A DNA stretch of 20,983 nt from an uncultured Collinsella sp. (lineage in GTDB: Bacteria > Actinomycetota > Coriobacteriia > Coriobacteriales > Coriobacteriaceae). The translations under genes and the position numbers were made by a program. Numbering within the stretch: position 1 is the first letter of the stretch; every line of letters starts with the position of its first letter. The notes beneath the pieces are model-generated. The model saw only the letters and a program-made list of their open reading frames with translations. It did no database searches and was not told the DNA's origin. The DNA lies in the NCBI GenBank assembly GCA_900548365.1, contig URKM01000028.1:1-20983 (forward strand), written 5' to 3'. This document shows, piece by piece, positions 7,214 to 14,605 of the stretch.

Positions 7214-8308
7214 CTAACCGATCGCCTCGAGCGCCGCGCCGGCGCGATCCGCCGCGCCTCTCTTCCCCGTACCGCTCCTAAACCAGTCGCGCAAGTCTTC
7301 GAGGGTGCTCCCGGCAGCGTAGACCTTGAACTTGCGTCCGTCCACTGCCGTGACCGCGCAGCGGTCCCCACTCTCGCTCCCCTCGTGCGCAGCGACCTTC
7401 TTAAGGTAGTCGCGGCGAAACGCCACGATGCGGGCGTTGCTGATCTCGATGAACCAGTCGTCGTCGACGAACGAGGTGCCCGTCGCCGCATGACTCGCCA
7501 TCTCGTCGGCGAAGACGAAACCGAGCTCGCGCTCCTGCCTTCCAATCTCGAGGATGCCGCGGGCCGGCATGCTGAGCATGAACAGCGGCAACGCGACCCC
7601 TATGAACAGGAACAGGAACGGGACGAGCACGAGCAGGCGCATGCCCTCGTCGGTGAAAAACGCCATGAACGCGATCACGAGCGAAAAGACGAGCGCCATG
7701 CCGTTGAACACGATCGCAAGCGGCTTGATGGCCGCCCAGCACAAGCGCGCCTTGGTGATGGGAGCCTCGACGGCATCGCGCACCTCGATGCCCTCCTCCT
7801 CGAGACGCGCGATCAAGTTGAGCGAGCACACGCCCTCGAGGCTGATCGAGCAGAACTTCCGCTCGCCCTTATACAGGTCGATCCTCATCATCTGCGCATG
7901 CAGCGTCGCTCGGGTGATGTTGGAGAAAGTCGTCTCCCTGCGCGCGCCGAAAACGTTGCGCGACGCGATCCGGTCGCCGTCGACATCGAGGCGCGGGATG
8001 CTCAGCAGGGCCCATATGGACATGCCGGCGAGCGCCATGGCGTGGCCGAACCACACGAGCTCGTGGTCCCACTCTCCCAGCGAGACGCCCTGCCATACAT
8101 AGACGGCGAGCATGAGCAGCTCGAATGCGACCGCGCAGCAGGCAAGGATCACCCGGATGGCGGCGGGCATGCGGACGGTAAAGCAATCGAGGCTGTCCGT
8201 CGCCTCGCTGCGCTCGCGCGCGGCGCGGCGGGCGACCCATGCGATGAGGGGGCCGACGATGAACACGGTCATACCGACGCGCAGAATGGATTCGAGCAGA
8301 TTACTCAT
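7214..8308 (-). CDS. Five-TM membrane protein with possible PH-like cytoplasmic domains
   Basis: The 364-residue product is of unrecognised family. Hydrophobic helices are at about 8-27, 51-72, 85-104, 194-218 and 223-247. Between helices 3 and 4 lies a soluble segment (105-180): IPRLDVDGDRIASRNVFG, then strands and a terminal helix. A second soluble domain (250-364) has DDDWFIEISNARIVAFRRD followed by strands and a Trp-containing helix. The helix-pair plus beta-rich layout is like bacterial PH/YcxB-type proteins, but this is a judgement by eye. The start MSNLLES is preferred over an upstream in-frame codon at 8416 because the extra 36 residues look non-coding. The ribosome site is weak (GAGG, about 11 bases upstream). 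It stands alone between the AT-rich gap and the MFS gene and may be an envelope protein. Confidence 0.65.
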   Translation of the reverse strand: MSNLLESILRVGMTVFIVGPLIAWVARRAARERSEATDSLDCFTVRMPAAIRVILACCAVAFELLMLAVYVWQGVSLGEWDHELVWFGHAMALAGMSIWALLSIPRLDVDGDRIASRNVFGARRETTFSNITRATLHAQMMRIDLYKGERKFCSISLEGVCSLNLIARLEEEGIEVRDAVEAPITKARLCWAAIKPLAIVFNGMALVFSLVIAFMAFFTDEGMRLLVLVPFLFLFIGVALPLFMLSMPARGILEIGRQERELGFVFADEMASHAATGTSFVDDDWFIEISNARIVAFRRDYLKKVAAHEGSESGDRCAVTAVDGRKFKVYAAGSTLEDLRDWFRSGTGKRGAADRAGAALEAIG

Positions 8309-8460
8309 AGGGGCCACCGCCTCGGGCACGAAATAATCGACTGCGGGAAACACTACCAGAACGATGGGATGCGCACATCGTAAGGGGCCGCGTATCGGCA
8401 AGCGGCGGCATCGCAATCGCCCGGCGAGCAGATGATGGTCGACGCCGGGCTAGACGAGCC

Positions 8461-8512
8461 AAGCAAAAGGGCGGCCGACGGCGCCCTTGCAGGCGCACCG
8501 TCGACCGCCCTT
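8461..8512 (-). terminator. Terminator of the MFS transporter gene
   Basis: A long, nearly perfect inverted repeat (arms at about 8467-8485 and 8492-8512, AAGGGCGG with CCGCCCTT outermost) is followed on the minus strand by TTTTGCTT. It begins 54 bases after the MFS stop codon and should separate that gene from the membrane-protein gene downstream. Confidence 0.8.
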
Positions 8513-8566
8513 CACGTCGCAGCGGCCCTACGAGCCGTCCGAAACGAAACGCGCTCCGCCAGAGCG

Positions 8567-9817
8567 CTACCCGATCTTCCTGATGCTCGGGATCGCCCAG
8601 GTGATTCCCGCGAGAATCATCATCGCCGCACCGATGAGCACGAAGCACACGCTCACGCCGATGGTGTCCGCAAACAAGGTCGACGCGACGAGCCCCACGG
8701 GCATCGCCCAGCTGCAGAGCGCCCCGTACAGGCCGAAGACGCGGCCCATGCACTCGGGATCGACGCGTTCCTGCATGAGCGCCATCTGCGGCGCACTGTA
8801 GAGCGGACTCGACACGCCCATCGCGAACGTGAGGCCCAAGAAAACGACGAGTGCCGAAGGGGGCACGAGGCCGCCCGCGAGCGTAACCGCGCCGAAAAGG
8901 GCGATCGCGAGCGTGCACGAGAGCGCGCGGTTCTTGAGGCCGCCTGTCGCCCCGATCCAGCCGCTCGCCGCGATCATGCCGACCGAGAACGCGATCTCCG
9001 CGATGGCCGACTGCGTTGTAGTGCCCCCGAAATGGTCGAACACCATAAGCGGAAACAGCGCGGATATGGGCGAGAACAGCACCGAGAACGCGAAGCCGAT
9101 CCAGAGCATGGCGAACAGGCCGCGATGGCGCTTGAGCTCGCGGTAGCCGTCTGCCGTCTCCGATAGGAAGGCCCGCACCGCATGACGCGACGCCTCGGCG
9201 TTCTCCTCGGGCGTGCGACGCTCGGGCGCCGGCGTCTTGATGCCGGAGACCGCAACCGCGATGCTCGCGAGCACCGCGCCGGCGACGTCGAGGGCGATCA
9301 TGAAGGTCAGGCCGAACGCCGGGTAGATCACCGCGGCGATGGCGTTGCCGATAATGTAGCTGCCCGACTGCATGAACTGCAGCATGCCCGCCAGCTTGCC
9401 GAGCGCCTCGGGCGGGGCGACGAGCGGCGTGAGCGCGTTGAAGGCGGGCGTATGGAGCGTGCTGCCCAGCGCACGGACGAACAGCACCGCCGCCACGGCG
9501 GCGACGGAAAGGTCGCCCCGAAGCGAGCCGAAGACGAGCGTGAGGCTCACGGCTGCGATGAAGAGGTCGGCGCCGATCATGAGACGCTTGATGGACGTGC
9601 GGTCCACGATGGTGCCCGCGAAGGCGCCGAGGAGCGCCATGGGCAGAAATGCCGCCAGACTCACGAACGACAGGGCGCTCGCGGAGCCGGTGGTGAGGGT
9701 GACGTGCCAGATGAGGCCCATCTGCAGGATGGAGCTCGTGAGCACGGAGAAGAACTCGCCGATCCAGACGACGGCGAGCGAGCGCTTCCAGGAAGCGCGG
9801 GGATTCGGTTGTGTCAT
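8567..9817 (-). CDS. Major facilitator superfamily efflux transporter (drug:H+ antiporter-like)
   Basis: The 416-residue protein has about twelve hydrophobic helices and a central cytoplasmic loop (about 190-230, rich in Glu and Arg: KTPAPERRTPEEN). The family loop 2-3 motif appears as GTIVDRTSIKRLMIG (68-82), with the conserved Asp72-Arg73 and distal Arg78. The overall form (N-terminal WIGEFFSVLTSSI, QFMQSGSYIIGNAI in helix 5) is like the MefA/EntS group, which exports macrolides or other small molecules using the proton gradient. The substrate is not predictable. AAAGGA lies seven bases before the ATG. The gene has a promoter at 9965-9993, a leader of about 140 bases with a hairpin, and a terminator, so it is a one-gene transcript divergent from the SPFH gene. 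Confidence 0.88.
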   Translation of the reverse strand: MTQPNPRASWKRSLAVVWIGEFFSVLTSSILQMGLIWHVTLTTGSASALSFVSLAAFLPMALLGAFAGTIVDRTSIKRLMIGADLFIAAVSLTLVFGSLRGDLSVAAVAAVLFVRALGSTLHTPAFNALTPLVAPPEALGKLAGMLQFMQSGSYIIGNAIAAVIYPAFGLTFMIALDVAGAVLASIAVAVSGIKTPAPERRTPEENAEASRHAVRAFLSETADGYRELKRHRGLFAMLWIGFAFSVLFSPISALFPLMVFDHFGGTTTQSAIAEIAFSVGMIAASGWIGATGGLKNRALSCTLAIALFGAVTLAGGLVPPSALVVFLGLTFAMGVSSPLYSAPQMALMQERVDPECMGRVFGLYGALCSWAMPVGLVASTLFADTIGVSVCFVLIGAAMMILAGITWAIPSIRKIG

Positions 9818-9859
9818 GGAATAATCCTTTGATGCGATCGGTGGTATGCAGCGAAGTAC

Positions 9860-9877
9860 CGGTCGCTCACGCGACCG
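9860..9877 (-). other. Hairpin in the MFS leader
   Basis: CGGTCGC and GCGACCG form a perfect 7-bp stem with a 4-base loop, 43 bases before the MFS start codon and within its predicted leader. There is no run of U after it, so it is not a simple terminator. It might affect translation or mRNA stability. Confidence 0.4.
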
Positions 9878-9964
9878 TGGCTAGAGCCAAATCCTCGTGG
9901 AAGCAAGCATGGCGCAGCCCCCCTTTCCAAATCTCGAGGTAAACCTTCAGTCGTGAGTGGGGCT

Positions 9965-9993
9965 ATTGTAGGGACTCGCGAGCCGAGATGCAA
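9965..9993 (-). promoter_or_regulatory. Promoter of the MFS gene (TTGCAT-17-TACAAT)
   Basis: On the minus strand, TTGCAT (9993-9988) and TACAAT (9970-9965) are separated by exactly 17 bases, close to the sigma-70 consensus. The spacer contains the 8-bp palindrome CTCGCGAG (9975-9982), a possible operator. Transcription would start near 9958. Confidence 0.65.
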
Positions 9994-9999
9994 CAGGGA

Positions 10000-10022
10000 A
10001 GCCTCTACGGAGCGTAGAGGCT
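10000..10022. other. Perfect 10-bp hairpin between divergent promoters
   Basis: AGCCTCTACG and CGTAGAGGCT pair around a 3-base loop. It lies between the -35 of the MFS promoter and the promoter of the SPFH gene, outside both predicted transcripts. It is therefore more likely a DNA-level site (operator) than an RNA element. No T-run follows on either strand. Confidence 0.45.
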
Positions 10023-10068
10023 GGGCGCCCGCACCACCTATGCCATGTGAGACGGCACCCGATTTTTC

Positions 10069-10097
10069 TTGACATGGTTTCAATGTGATATCACAAT
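10069..10097 (+). promoter_or_regulatory. Promoter of the SPFH gene with embedded palindromic operator
   Basis: A perfect -35 TTGACA (10069-10074) is followed after 17 bases by CACAAT (10092-10097) as -10. The perfect 12-bp palindrome TGTGATATCACA (10084-10095) fills the end of the spacer and overlaps the -10. A bound dimeric regulator there would block polymerase. The half-site TGTGA is like that of CRP/FNR proteins, but the spacing is two bases instead of six, so the regulator is not named. Confidence 0.6.
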
Positions 10098-10208
10098 GCA
10101 ATCAGCAGCCGCACGGACTGCTCGGGGACTCGCCTTCTCCCCATCGCAATCTGGAGGCGGCGCCGGGGCCGTCACGCAAACGCCGGCGCAGTCGTGAAAG
10201 GAACTCAC

Positions 10209-11228
10209 ATGAGCGTGGAAAAGCAACTCAAGGCCAAATCGGGCTATGGCATGCTCGCCGCGGTGATCGTGGCGCTGCTCGCCATCGTCGGCCTCTTCAT
10301 TTGGAGCGTCACCGGCATCGCCGGAACACCGGACGGCGTCGACGCGCCGGCCGCCTACGGCTGGGGCATGGGTATCAGCATCGCGGCGTTCTGCTTCTGG
10401 TTCCTGCCGCTGAACGGCTTCTTCTCCCTGCAGCCCGGCCAGGCGCGCGTGTGCATCCTCTTCGGCAAGTACGTGGGCACCGTGCGCGACGAGGGCTTCT
10501 TCTGGGCGAACCCGTTCTTTAGCAGAAGCATGGGGGCCACCGCCAGCTTCGGCGAGATGCTCGAGCTCGAGATGAGCGACTCGAAGGCCGCCAAGGCCGC
10601 CGCGCAAAAGGGCGCCAAGGGCAACCCCTGCACCATCTCCACCCGCGTGCGCACGCTGAACGGCGAGCGCCTGAAGGTCAACGACAAGATGGGCAACCCC
10701 ATCGAGATCGCCACCGTCGTGGTGTGGCACGTTGCCGACACCGCCAAAGCTCTCTTCGACGTGGACGACTACCAGAGCTACGTGGCCATGCAGGCCGAGA
10801 CGGCGCTGCGCCACGTGGCGAGCGTGTACGCCTACGACCACCTGGAGGACGAGTCCGACGCCGCCGGCGCCATCACGCTGCGCGCCAACGTCGAGGAGGT
10901 CTCCGAGGCCCTGCGCCGCGAGCTCGCCTCACGCCTGGCGCCCGCCGGCGTCGAGGTGGACGACGCCCGCCTCACGCACCTCGCCTACTCCCCCGAGATC
11001 GCCCAGGCGATGCTGCGCCGCCAGCAGGCCGAGGCCGTCATCGCCGCGCGCAAGAAGATCGTCGAGGGCGCCGTCTCCATGGTCGACATGGCCGTTAAGG
11101 AGATGGCCGCCGGCGGCACCATCGAGCTGGACGACGAGCGCCGCGCACAGATGGCCAGCAACCTCATGGTCGTCCTGTGCGGCGAGTCCGAGGCGCACCC
11201 GGTGCTGAACGCAGGTTCTCTGTACTAG
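10209..11228 (+). CDS. SPFH/band 7 domain membrane protein
   Basis: The 339-residue protein has two N-terminal membrane helices (about 14-36 and 50-72). They are followed by a band-7 domain beginning FFSLQPGQARVCILFGKYVG, a form typical of stomatin/prohibitin-like proteins (post-helix tract with a conserved Gly and basic residues). The domain continues through VRTLNGERLKVNDKMGNPIE and ends in a long helical part (about 240-310) rich in Ala, Glu and Arg. SPFH proteins form large membrane rings or microdomains that organise proteases and other membrane proteins. AAAGGA lies six bases before this ATG; an in-frame GTG five codons earlier lacks a ribosome site. It is followed after 88 bases by a small ribbon-helix-helix gene. 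The promoter has a palindromic operator. Confidence 0.88.
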   Translation: MSVEKQLKAKSGYGMLAAVIVALLAIVGLFIWSVTGIAGTPDGVDAPAAYGWGMGISIAAFCFWFLPLNGFFSLQPGQARVCILFGKYVGTVRDEGFFWANPFFSRSMGATASFGEMLELEMSDSKAAKAAAQKGAKGNPCTISTRVRTLNGERLKVNDKMGNPIEIATVVVWHVADTAKALFDVDDYQSYVAMQAETALRHVASVYAYDHLEDESDAAGAITLRANVEEVSEALRRELASRLAPAGVEVDDARLTHLAYSPEIAQAMLRRQQAEAVIAARKKIVEGAVSMVDMAVKEMAAGGTIELDDERRAQMASNLMVVLCGESEAHPVLNAGSLY

Positions 11229-11316
11229 AGCCCCGATCGATACCGCCCGTCCCCCGCATTTGATACGCTGGAACCATTCCGGCACGCCGCGCCCCACCCC
11301 GATAAGAAAGCACGCC

Positions 11317-11511
11317 ATGGCACGCAAGCAATACCCCCTCCGCATAGACCCCGCCGTATGGGAGGCGATCCAGCGCTGGGCGGACGACGAGATGCGCAGC
11401 GCCAACGGCCAGGTGGAATGGATCTTGCGCGACGCCCTCAAGCGCTCGGGGAGGCTGCCGAAAAAACACGGCGAATCCGACGGCGACGCGGCGGACAGAA
11501 CCGAGCGATAA
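11317..11511 (+). CDS. Small ribbon-helix-helix (Arc-like) protein
   Basis: The 64-residue protein reads as a ribbon-helix-helix fold. A short basic strand KQYPLRID (4-11) is followed by helix A PAVWEAIQRWADDEMRS (12-28), the turn ANGQ, and helix B VEWILRDALKRSGR. A charged tail ends it. Arc/MetJ-type proteins bind DNA as dimers through the paired strands; many are antitoxins or autoregulators. No toxin gene adjoins it. The neighbour is the SPFH gene 88 bases upstream, and I believe such SPFH-RHH pairs recur in actinobacteria, though this cannot be checked here. The ribosome site is weak (AAGAAAG). A dead copy of the same gene lies at 15847-15955, so the family has been copied within the region. 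Confidence 0.8.
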   Translation: MARKQYPLRIDPAVWEAIQRWADDEMRSANGQVEWILRDALKRSGRLPKKHGESDGDAADRTER

Positions 11512-11527
11512 CCTCGCGACCGCTACC

Positions 11528-11564
11528 GAATCCCCCCGAAGGCATCGAGCTTTCGGGGGGATTC
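11528..11564. other. Perfect 13-bp GC-rich hairpin (terminator-like) before the response regulator gene
   Basis: GAATCCCCCCGAA (11528-11540) pairs perfectly with 11552-11564 around an 11-base loop. No T-run follows on either strand. It begins 16 bases after the ribbon-helix-helix stop codon and probably ends or stabilises that transcript. A possible -10 GATAAT lies at 11580-11585, just after it. Confidence 0.6.
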
Positions 11565-11622
11565 CCGTTCCCAAAAGACGATAATGGACAAACTGAAGCA
11601 CGCTGCAGACAAGGAGGCCTGC

Positions 11623-12360
11623 ATGGCCGCGCGCATCCTGGTCGTCGAGGACGACGCCGATATCAACGAGATCATCTCAGCCCAGCTCGCACGGCACGGG
11701 CATTCCTGCGTGCAGGCGTTCTCGGGATCCGAGGCCCTCATGCGACTCGACTGCCGCGGCGAGACGCTGCCCTACGACCTCGTCATATGCGACCTGATGC
11801 TCCCCGGGGCGACGGGAGAGCAGCTCATCGATACCGTGCGGCGGGCCGACCCCGACCTACCCGTGATCGTCATCTCCGCAAGGACCTCGACCGCGGACCG
11901 CGTGGAGCTGCTCAGGCTCGGGGCCGACGACTACCTCACCAAGCCCTTCGACCTCGACGAGCTCACGGCGCGCGTCGAGGTGCAGCTTCGCCATCGATCG
12001 AAGCGCCATCTGCCGCAGGAGGCCGGCGACGGCGCGCCGCGCGGGAGATCCGGCGGCGCGCTCGCGTTCCGGGACTGGGTGCTCGACCCGGCCTCGCGCA
12101 CCTTCTCCGTGGCGGGCTCCCCGGTCCAACTCACCCGTATCGAGTTCAACCTCCTGGAGACCCTGATGCGCCAACCCAAGCGCGCCTTCTCGAAGCAGGA
12201 CCTCTTCGAGGCCGCTTGGGGCGAGCCCTACGCCGGCGACGACAACACGGTGACGGTCCACGTCTCCAATATCCGCGCCAAGCTCAAGGCATCGGGCACC
12301 GGCGCCTACATCAAGACGATCTGGGGCATCGGCTTCAAACTCGACGAGGGCGGAAATTGA
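11623..12360 (+). CDS. OmpR/PhoB-family response regulator
   Basis: The 245-residue protein has a receiver domain (1-120) with acidic pocket Glu9-Asp10-Asp11, phosphoacceptor Asp57 (VICDLMLPG), switch Ser85 and conserved Lys107 (YLTKPF). A linker follows, then a C-terminal winged helix of the OmpR type (about 150-245), with LTRIEFNLLETLMRQPKRAF and VTVHVSNIRAKL, ending in the usual IKTIWGIGFKL. It should be phosphorylated by the histidine kinase at 14606 and act on the ABC operon immediately downstream, whose leader carries three 11-bp direct repeats suited to this family. AAGGAGG lies five bases before the chosen ATG. An in-frame codon at 11584 would add 13 residues with no ribosome site. 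Confidence 0.92.
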   Translation: MAARILVVEDDADINEIISAQLARHGHSCVQAFSGSEALMRLDCRGETLPYDLVICDLMLPGATGEQLIDTVRRADPDLPVIVISARTSTADRVELLRLGADDYLTKPFDLDELTARVEVQLRHRSKRHLPQEAGDGAPRGRSGGALAFRDWVLDPASRTFSVAGSPVQLTRIEFNLLETLMRQPKRAFSKQDLFEAAWGEPYAGDDNTVTVHVSNIRAKLKASGTGAYIKTIWGIGFKLDEGGN

Positions 12361-12374
12361 CCCTCCGCGCCGGG

Positions 12375-12407
12375 CTTTAGCCTTTCTTTAGGTTTGCTTC
12401 GGACTTT
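12375..12407 (+). promoter_or_regulatory. Three tandem 11-bp repeats, candidate response-regulator binding site
   Basis: CTTTAGCCTTT (12375-12385), CTTTAGGTTTG (12386-12396) and CTTCGGACTTT (12397-12407) are consecutive 11-mers sharing CTTTAG or CTTCGG at the same position. OmpR/PhoB-type regulators bind head-to-tail to direct repeats with 10-11 bp spacing. The array starts 14 bases after the regulator's stop codon and ends 58 bases before the ATPase start codon, so a promoter could lie just downstream. Confidence 0.6.
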
Positions 12408-12465
12408 ATCAAGAGATGGGCCGCATCCTTGTAAACAAGTTGATGCTGGACTGCAAGGAGGCACC

Positions 12466-13434
12466 ATGAACATCATCGAGACCCGCGCGCTCTCGCGCTC
12501 CTATGGAAAGCGACGCGCCGTCGACAACCTCGACATGCGCGTCGCCGCCGGCGAGATATACGGGTTCGTGGGCAAGAACGGCGCGGGCAAGTCGACCGCG
12601 ATGAAGATGCTCGCCGGGCTCGTCAACCCGTCCTCGGGCGAGATCGAGCTCTTCGGCGCGAGCCGGAGATCGCGGCGCGCGCGCCAGGGGTTCTCCCACA
12701 TCGGTGCGCTCATCGAGGACCCCGGCGTCCTGCCGACGTTCTCCGCGCTCGAGAACCTCATGTGCAAGGCGCTCGCCCTCGGCGTCGTCCGCCCCGACCC
12801 GCACTGCCGGGAGCTGCTCGAGCTCGTCGGGCTCGAGGACAGCGGCCCCCTGCCCGTAAAGAAGTTCTCTCTCGGCATGAAGCAGCGCCTGGGGCTCGCG
12901 CTCGCGCTCGTGGGCGGCCCGGACCTGCTCCTGCTCGACGAGCCCTTCAACGGGCTGGACCCTGAGTCGACGAGGGCCATGCGCGGCGCCCTCGTCCGTC
13001 TCAACCGGGAGCGCGGCGTGACCATGGTCATCTCGAGCCACGTCCTCGACCAGCTCGACCGCATGGCAACAAGCTTCGGCGTGATCAGGGCGGGCCACAT
13101 GGTGCGAGAGCTCTCCGTGGACGACCTGCATCGGGAGTGCGGCAGCTCGATCCGCGTCAGGACGAACGATCCCGCGCGGGCGCTTGCGATCCTGGAAGAG
13201 GCGCTGCCCGGGGCCGTCCTGCGGGCGGAGCCGGACGGGTCCATCCTCGCGAGCGCGCCGGCGCGAAACGCCGCCACGAGCTTCGGGGGAGCCGCGGCCG
13301 ACCCCATGGCACCCTCGGCGGAGGACGTGGCGAGGCCCCTCACCGACCATGGGCAGCTCATCCTCGAGCTCTCGCACCTCGAACGCGATATCGAGGAGTA
13401 CTTCGTCGAGCTGATGGGAGGGGCGGATGCCTAG
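12466..13434 (+). CDS. LanF/BcrA-like ABC transporter ATP-binding protein
   Basis: The 322-residue protein has Walker A GKNGAGKST (36-44), signature FSLGMKQR (134-141), Walker B LLLLDEP with Asp158-Glu159, and switch His192 in SSH. In place of the usual Q-loop glutamine it has Glu84 in IGALIEDPG, the so-called E-loop known from lantibiotic immunity (LanF) and bacitracin (BcrA) ATPases. A C-terminal extension of about 100 residues follows the ATPase core, also usual in this group. It powers an ABC-2 exporter that removes or expels peptide antibiotics at the membrane. AAGGAGG precedes the ATG by four bases. The stop overlaps the next small gene by eight bases, indicating coupling. Confidence 0.88.
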   Translation: MNIIETRALSRSYGKRRAVDNLDMRVAAGEIYGFVGKNGAGKSTAMKMLAGLVNPSSGEIELFGASRRSRRARQGFSHIGALIEDPGVLPTFSALENLMCKALALGVVRPDPHCRELLELVGLEDSGPLPVKKFSLGMKQRLGLALALVGGPDLLLLDEPFNGLDPESTRAMRGALVRLNRERGVTMVISSHVLDQLDRMATSFGVIRAGHMVRELSVDDLHRECGSSIRVRTNDPARALAILEEALPGAVLRAEPDGSILASAPARNAATSFGGAAADPMAPSAEDVARPLTDHGQLILELSHLERDIEEYFVELMGGADA

Positions 13435-13591
13435 CCCGGTGCCTCTCCCGAGCGTTCCAGCGCCGGTCGGACGCGCGTTTGCGGAACTGCCGACACTCTC
13501 CCAGCTCGCGCCCTGCATCAACCTCCTCATCGACATCGCGCTCTTCGCGTTCCTCGTCTACATCCTCGTCGCCGCCCGGAAAGGCAGGTAA
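13427..13591 (+). CDS. Small single-helix membrane protein of the ABC module
   Basis: This 54-residue frame overlaps the end of the ATPase gene by eight bases and ends three bases before the permease ATG. It has GGAGG as ribosome site and fits the operon without gaps, so I consider it real. The N-terminal half is rich in Pro and Leu (PSPVPLPSVPAPVG). The C-terminal half is one hydrophobic helix (about 30-49, INLLIDIALFAFLVYILVAA) ending in basic ARKGR, which suggests the C-terminus stays in the cytoplasm. No family is recognised. Possible roles are an accessory subunit of the permease, or a sensor linking the transporter to the histidine kinase. Both are inferred from position only. Confidence 0.65.
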   Translation: MPSPVPLPSVPAPVGRAFAELPTLSQLAPCINLLIDIALFAFLVYILVAARKGR

Positions 13592-13594
13592 ACC

Positions 13595-14476
13595 ATGTTG
13601 AATCTCCTTCGCTCGGACTTCTATCGCTGCACGCGCCTCCACGGGTTCCGCGGCCCCCTGTGGCAGTACCTATCCGTCATCCTGGGCGTAGCGATCCTCG
13701 AGGTCGGCCTCAACGCCCTCATCATCTCCCAAGGGCTCGGAGAGCTCGAAGCGTTCAACGTGCAGGAGGCCATCGCCACCCCTTCGGTATTTCTGGGTTC
13801 CGCAATGCTCGGATCCATCTCCCTGGTCGGGATCGCGAGCGCCTTCGGCATGGTGGAGTGGGTATTCGCCGACCTGAACGACGGCTACGTCAAGTCCCTC
13901 GTCTCCTCGCTCTCGGGGCGCCTGTCCTATTTCGCGGAGAAGGTCGTGTTCTCCGGCATCTGGGCGGCCATCATGATCGGCGGGGCCGTCGTCTTCCACC
14001 TCCTCTGCATGCAGCTCCTGCTTTCCCTGCCCCTCGGGCTGTCCTTCCTCGCGCTCGACGGCGGCGCGGAGTTCGCCCTGTGGCTCCTCGGGACCTGGCT
14101 CGCCGTGTGGGCGTTGACGGTGATCCCGCTCTGCGCCGTGCTGCTCATCCGCAAGAAGCTGCCCGCCTATACCCTCACGTTCGTCCTGGTCATGGGCATC
14201 GTCCCCGTCGTGCTCACATTCGCGTCCAACATGGGGGCGCAGGCCGCCCCCGCGCTCGAGCCGCTGCTCTCCGCCATCGCCGGCATCGCCAACTGGATGC
14301 CGAGCATGGTCGTCGCCGCCTTCAAGCTCGGGGCGGGGGCCATGTTCGACCCCGCGCAGACGCTGCCGATCGTCGGCGCCGTTCCCACGTGGCTGTGGGG
14401 CGCGATGGCGGGCCTTATGTGGACCGCCATCGGCGGCGGCGCGTTCCTCCTCATCGCAAGCAGGCGGGACGTGTAA
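13595..14476 (+). CDS. ABC-2 type permease (lantibiotic/bacitracin exporter-like)
   Basis: The 293-residue protein has about six hydrophobic helices (near 22-46, 61-90, 114-140, 159-185, 190-212 and 262-288), the ABC-2 family arrangement. Between helices 2 and 3 lies the cytoplasmic coupling stretch DGYVKSLVSSLSGRLSYFAEK, matching the family pattern for a segment touching the ATPase. It begins three bases after the small membrane-protein gene. Classical LanFEG systems encode two permeases (E and G). Only one is present here, so it may act as a homodimer with the ATPase at 12466. The ribosome site is modest (AGGCAGG) and translation is probably coupled to the genes before it. Confidence 0.85.
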   Translation: MLNLLRSDFYRCTRLHGFRGPLWQYLSVILGVAILEVGLNALIISQGLGELEAFNVQEAIATPSVFLGSAMLGSISLVGIASAFGMVEWVFADLNDGYVKSLVSSLSGRLSYFAEKVVFSGIWAAIMIGGAVVFHLLCMQLLLSLPLGLSFLALDGGAEFALWLLGTWLAVWALTVIPLCAVLLIRKKLPAYTLTFVLVMGIVPVVLTFASNMGAQAAPALEPLLSAIAGIANWMPSMVVAAFKLGAGAMFDPAQTLPIVGAVPTWLWGAMAGLMWTAIGGGAFLLIASRRDV

Positions 14477-14557
14477 TACCCCGACGTTCGCCGAACCGCC
14501 GCACGGGCCCGCACCGAAGTCGCGGCGAGACCCGGCTATCCGATCTTTAAGCTCCCC

Positions 14558-14586
14558 GCCGCCCCCTTAACCGCCAAGGGGGCGGC
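14558..14586. other. Perfect 11-bp hairpin between permease and histidine kinase genes
   Basis: GCCGCCCCCTT (14558-14568) pairs with 14576-14586 around a 7-base loop and ends eight bases before the ribosome site of the kinase gene. No T-run follows. It may be a partial terminator or a stability element that lowers kinase expression relative to the transporter. Confidence 0.5.
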
Positions 14587-14605
14587 ACGACACCGAGGAG
14601 GCACC

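Noticed and set aside
7106..8383. A 425-residue plus-strand frame opposite the five-helix membrane protein
   Set aside because: It is an antisense artefact rich in His, Arg, Asp and Glu. The minus-strand frame has regular membrane helices.
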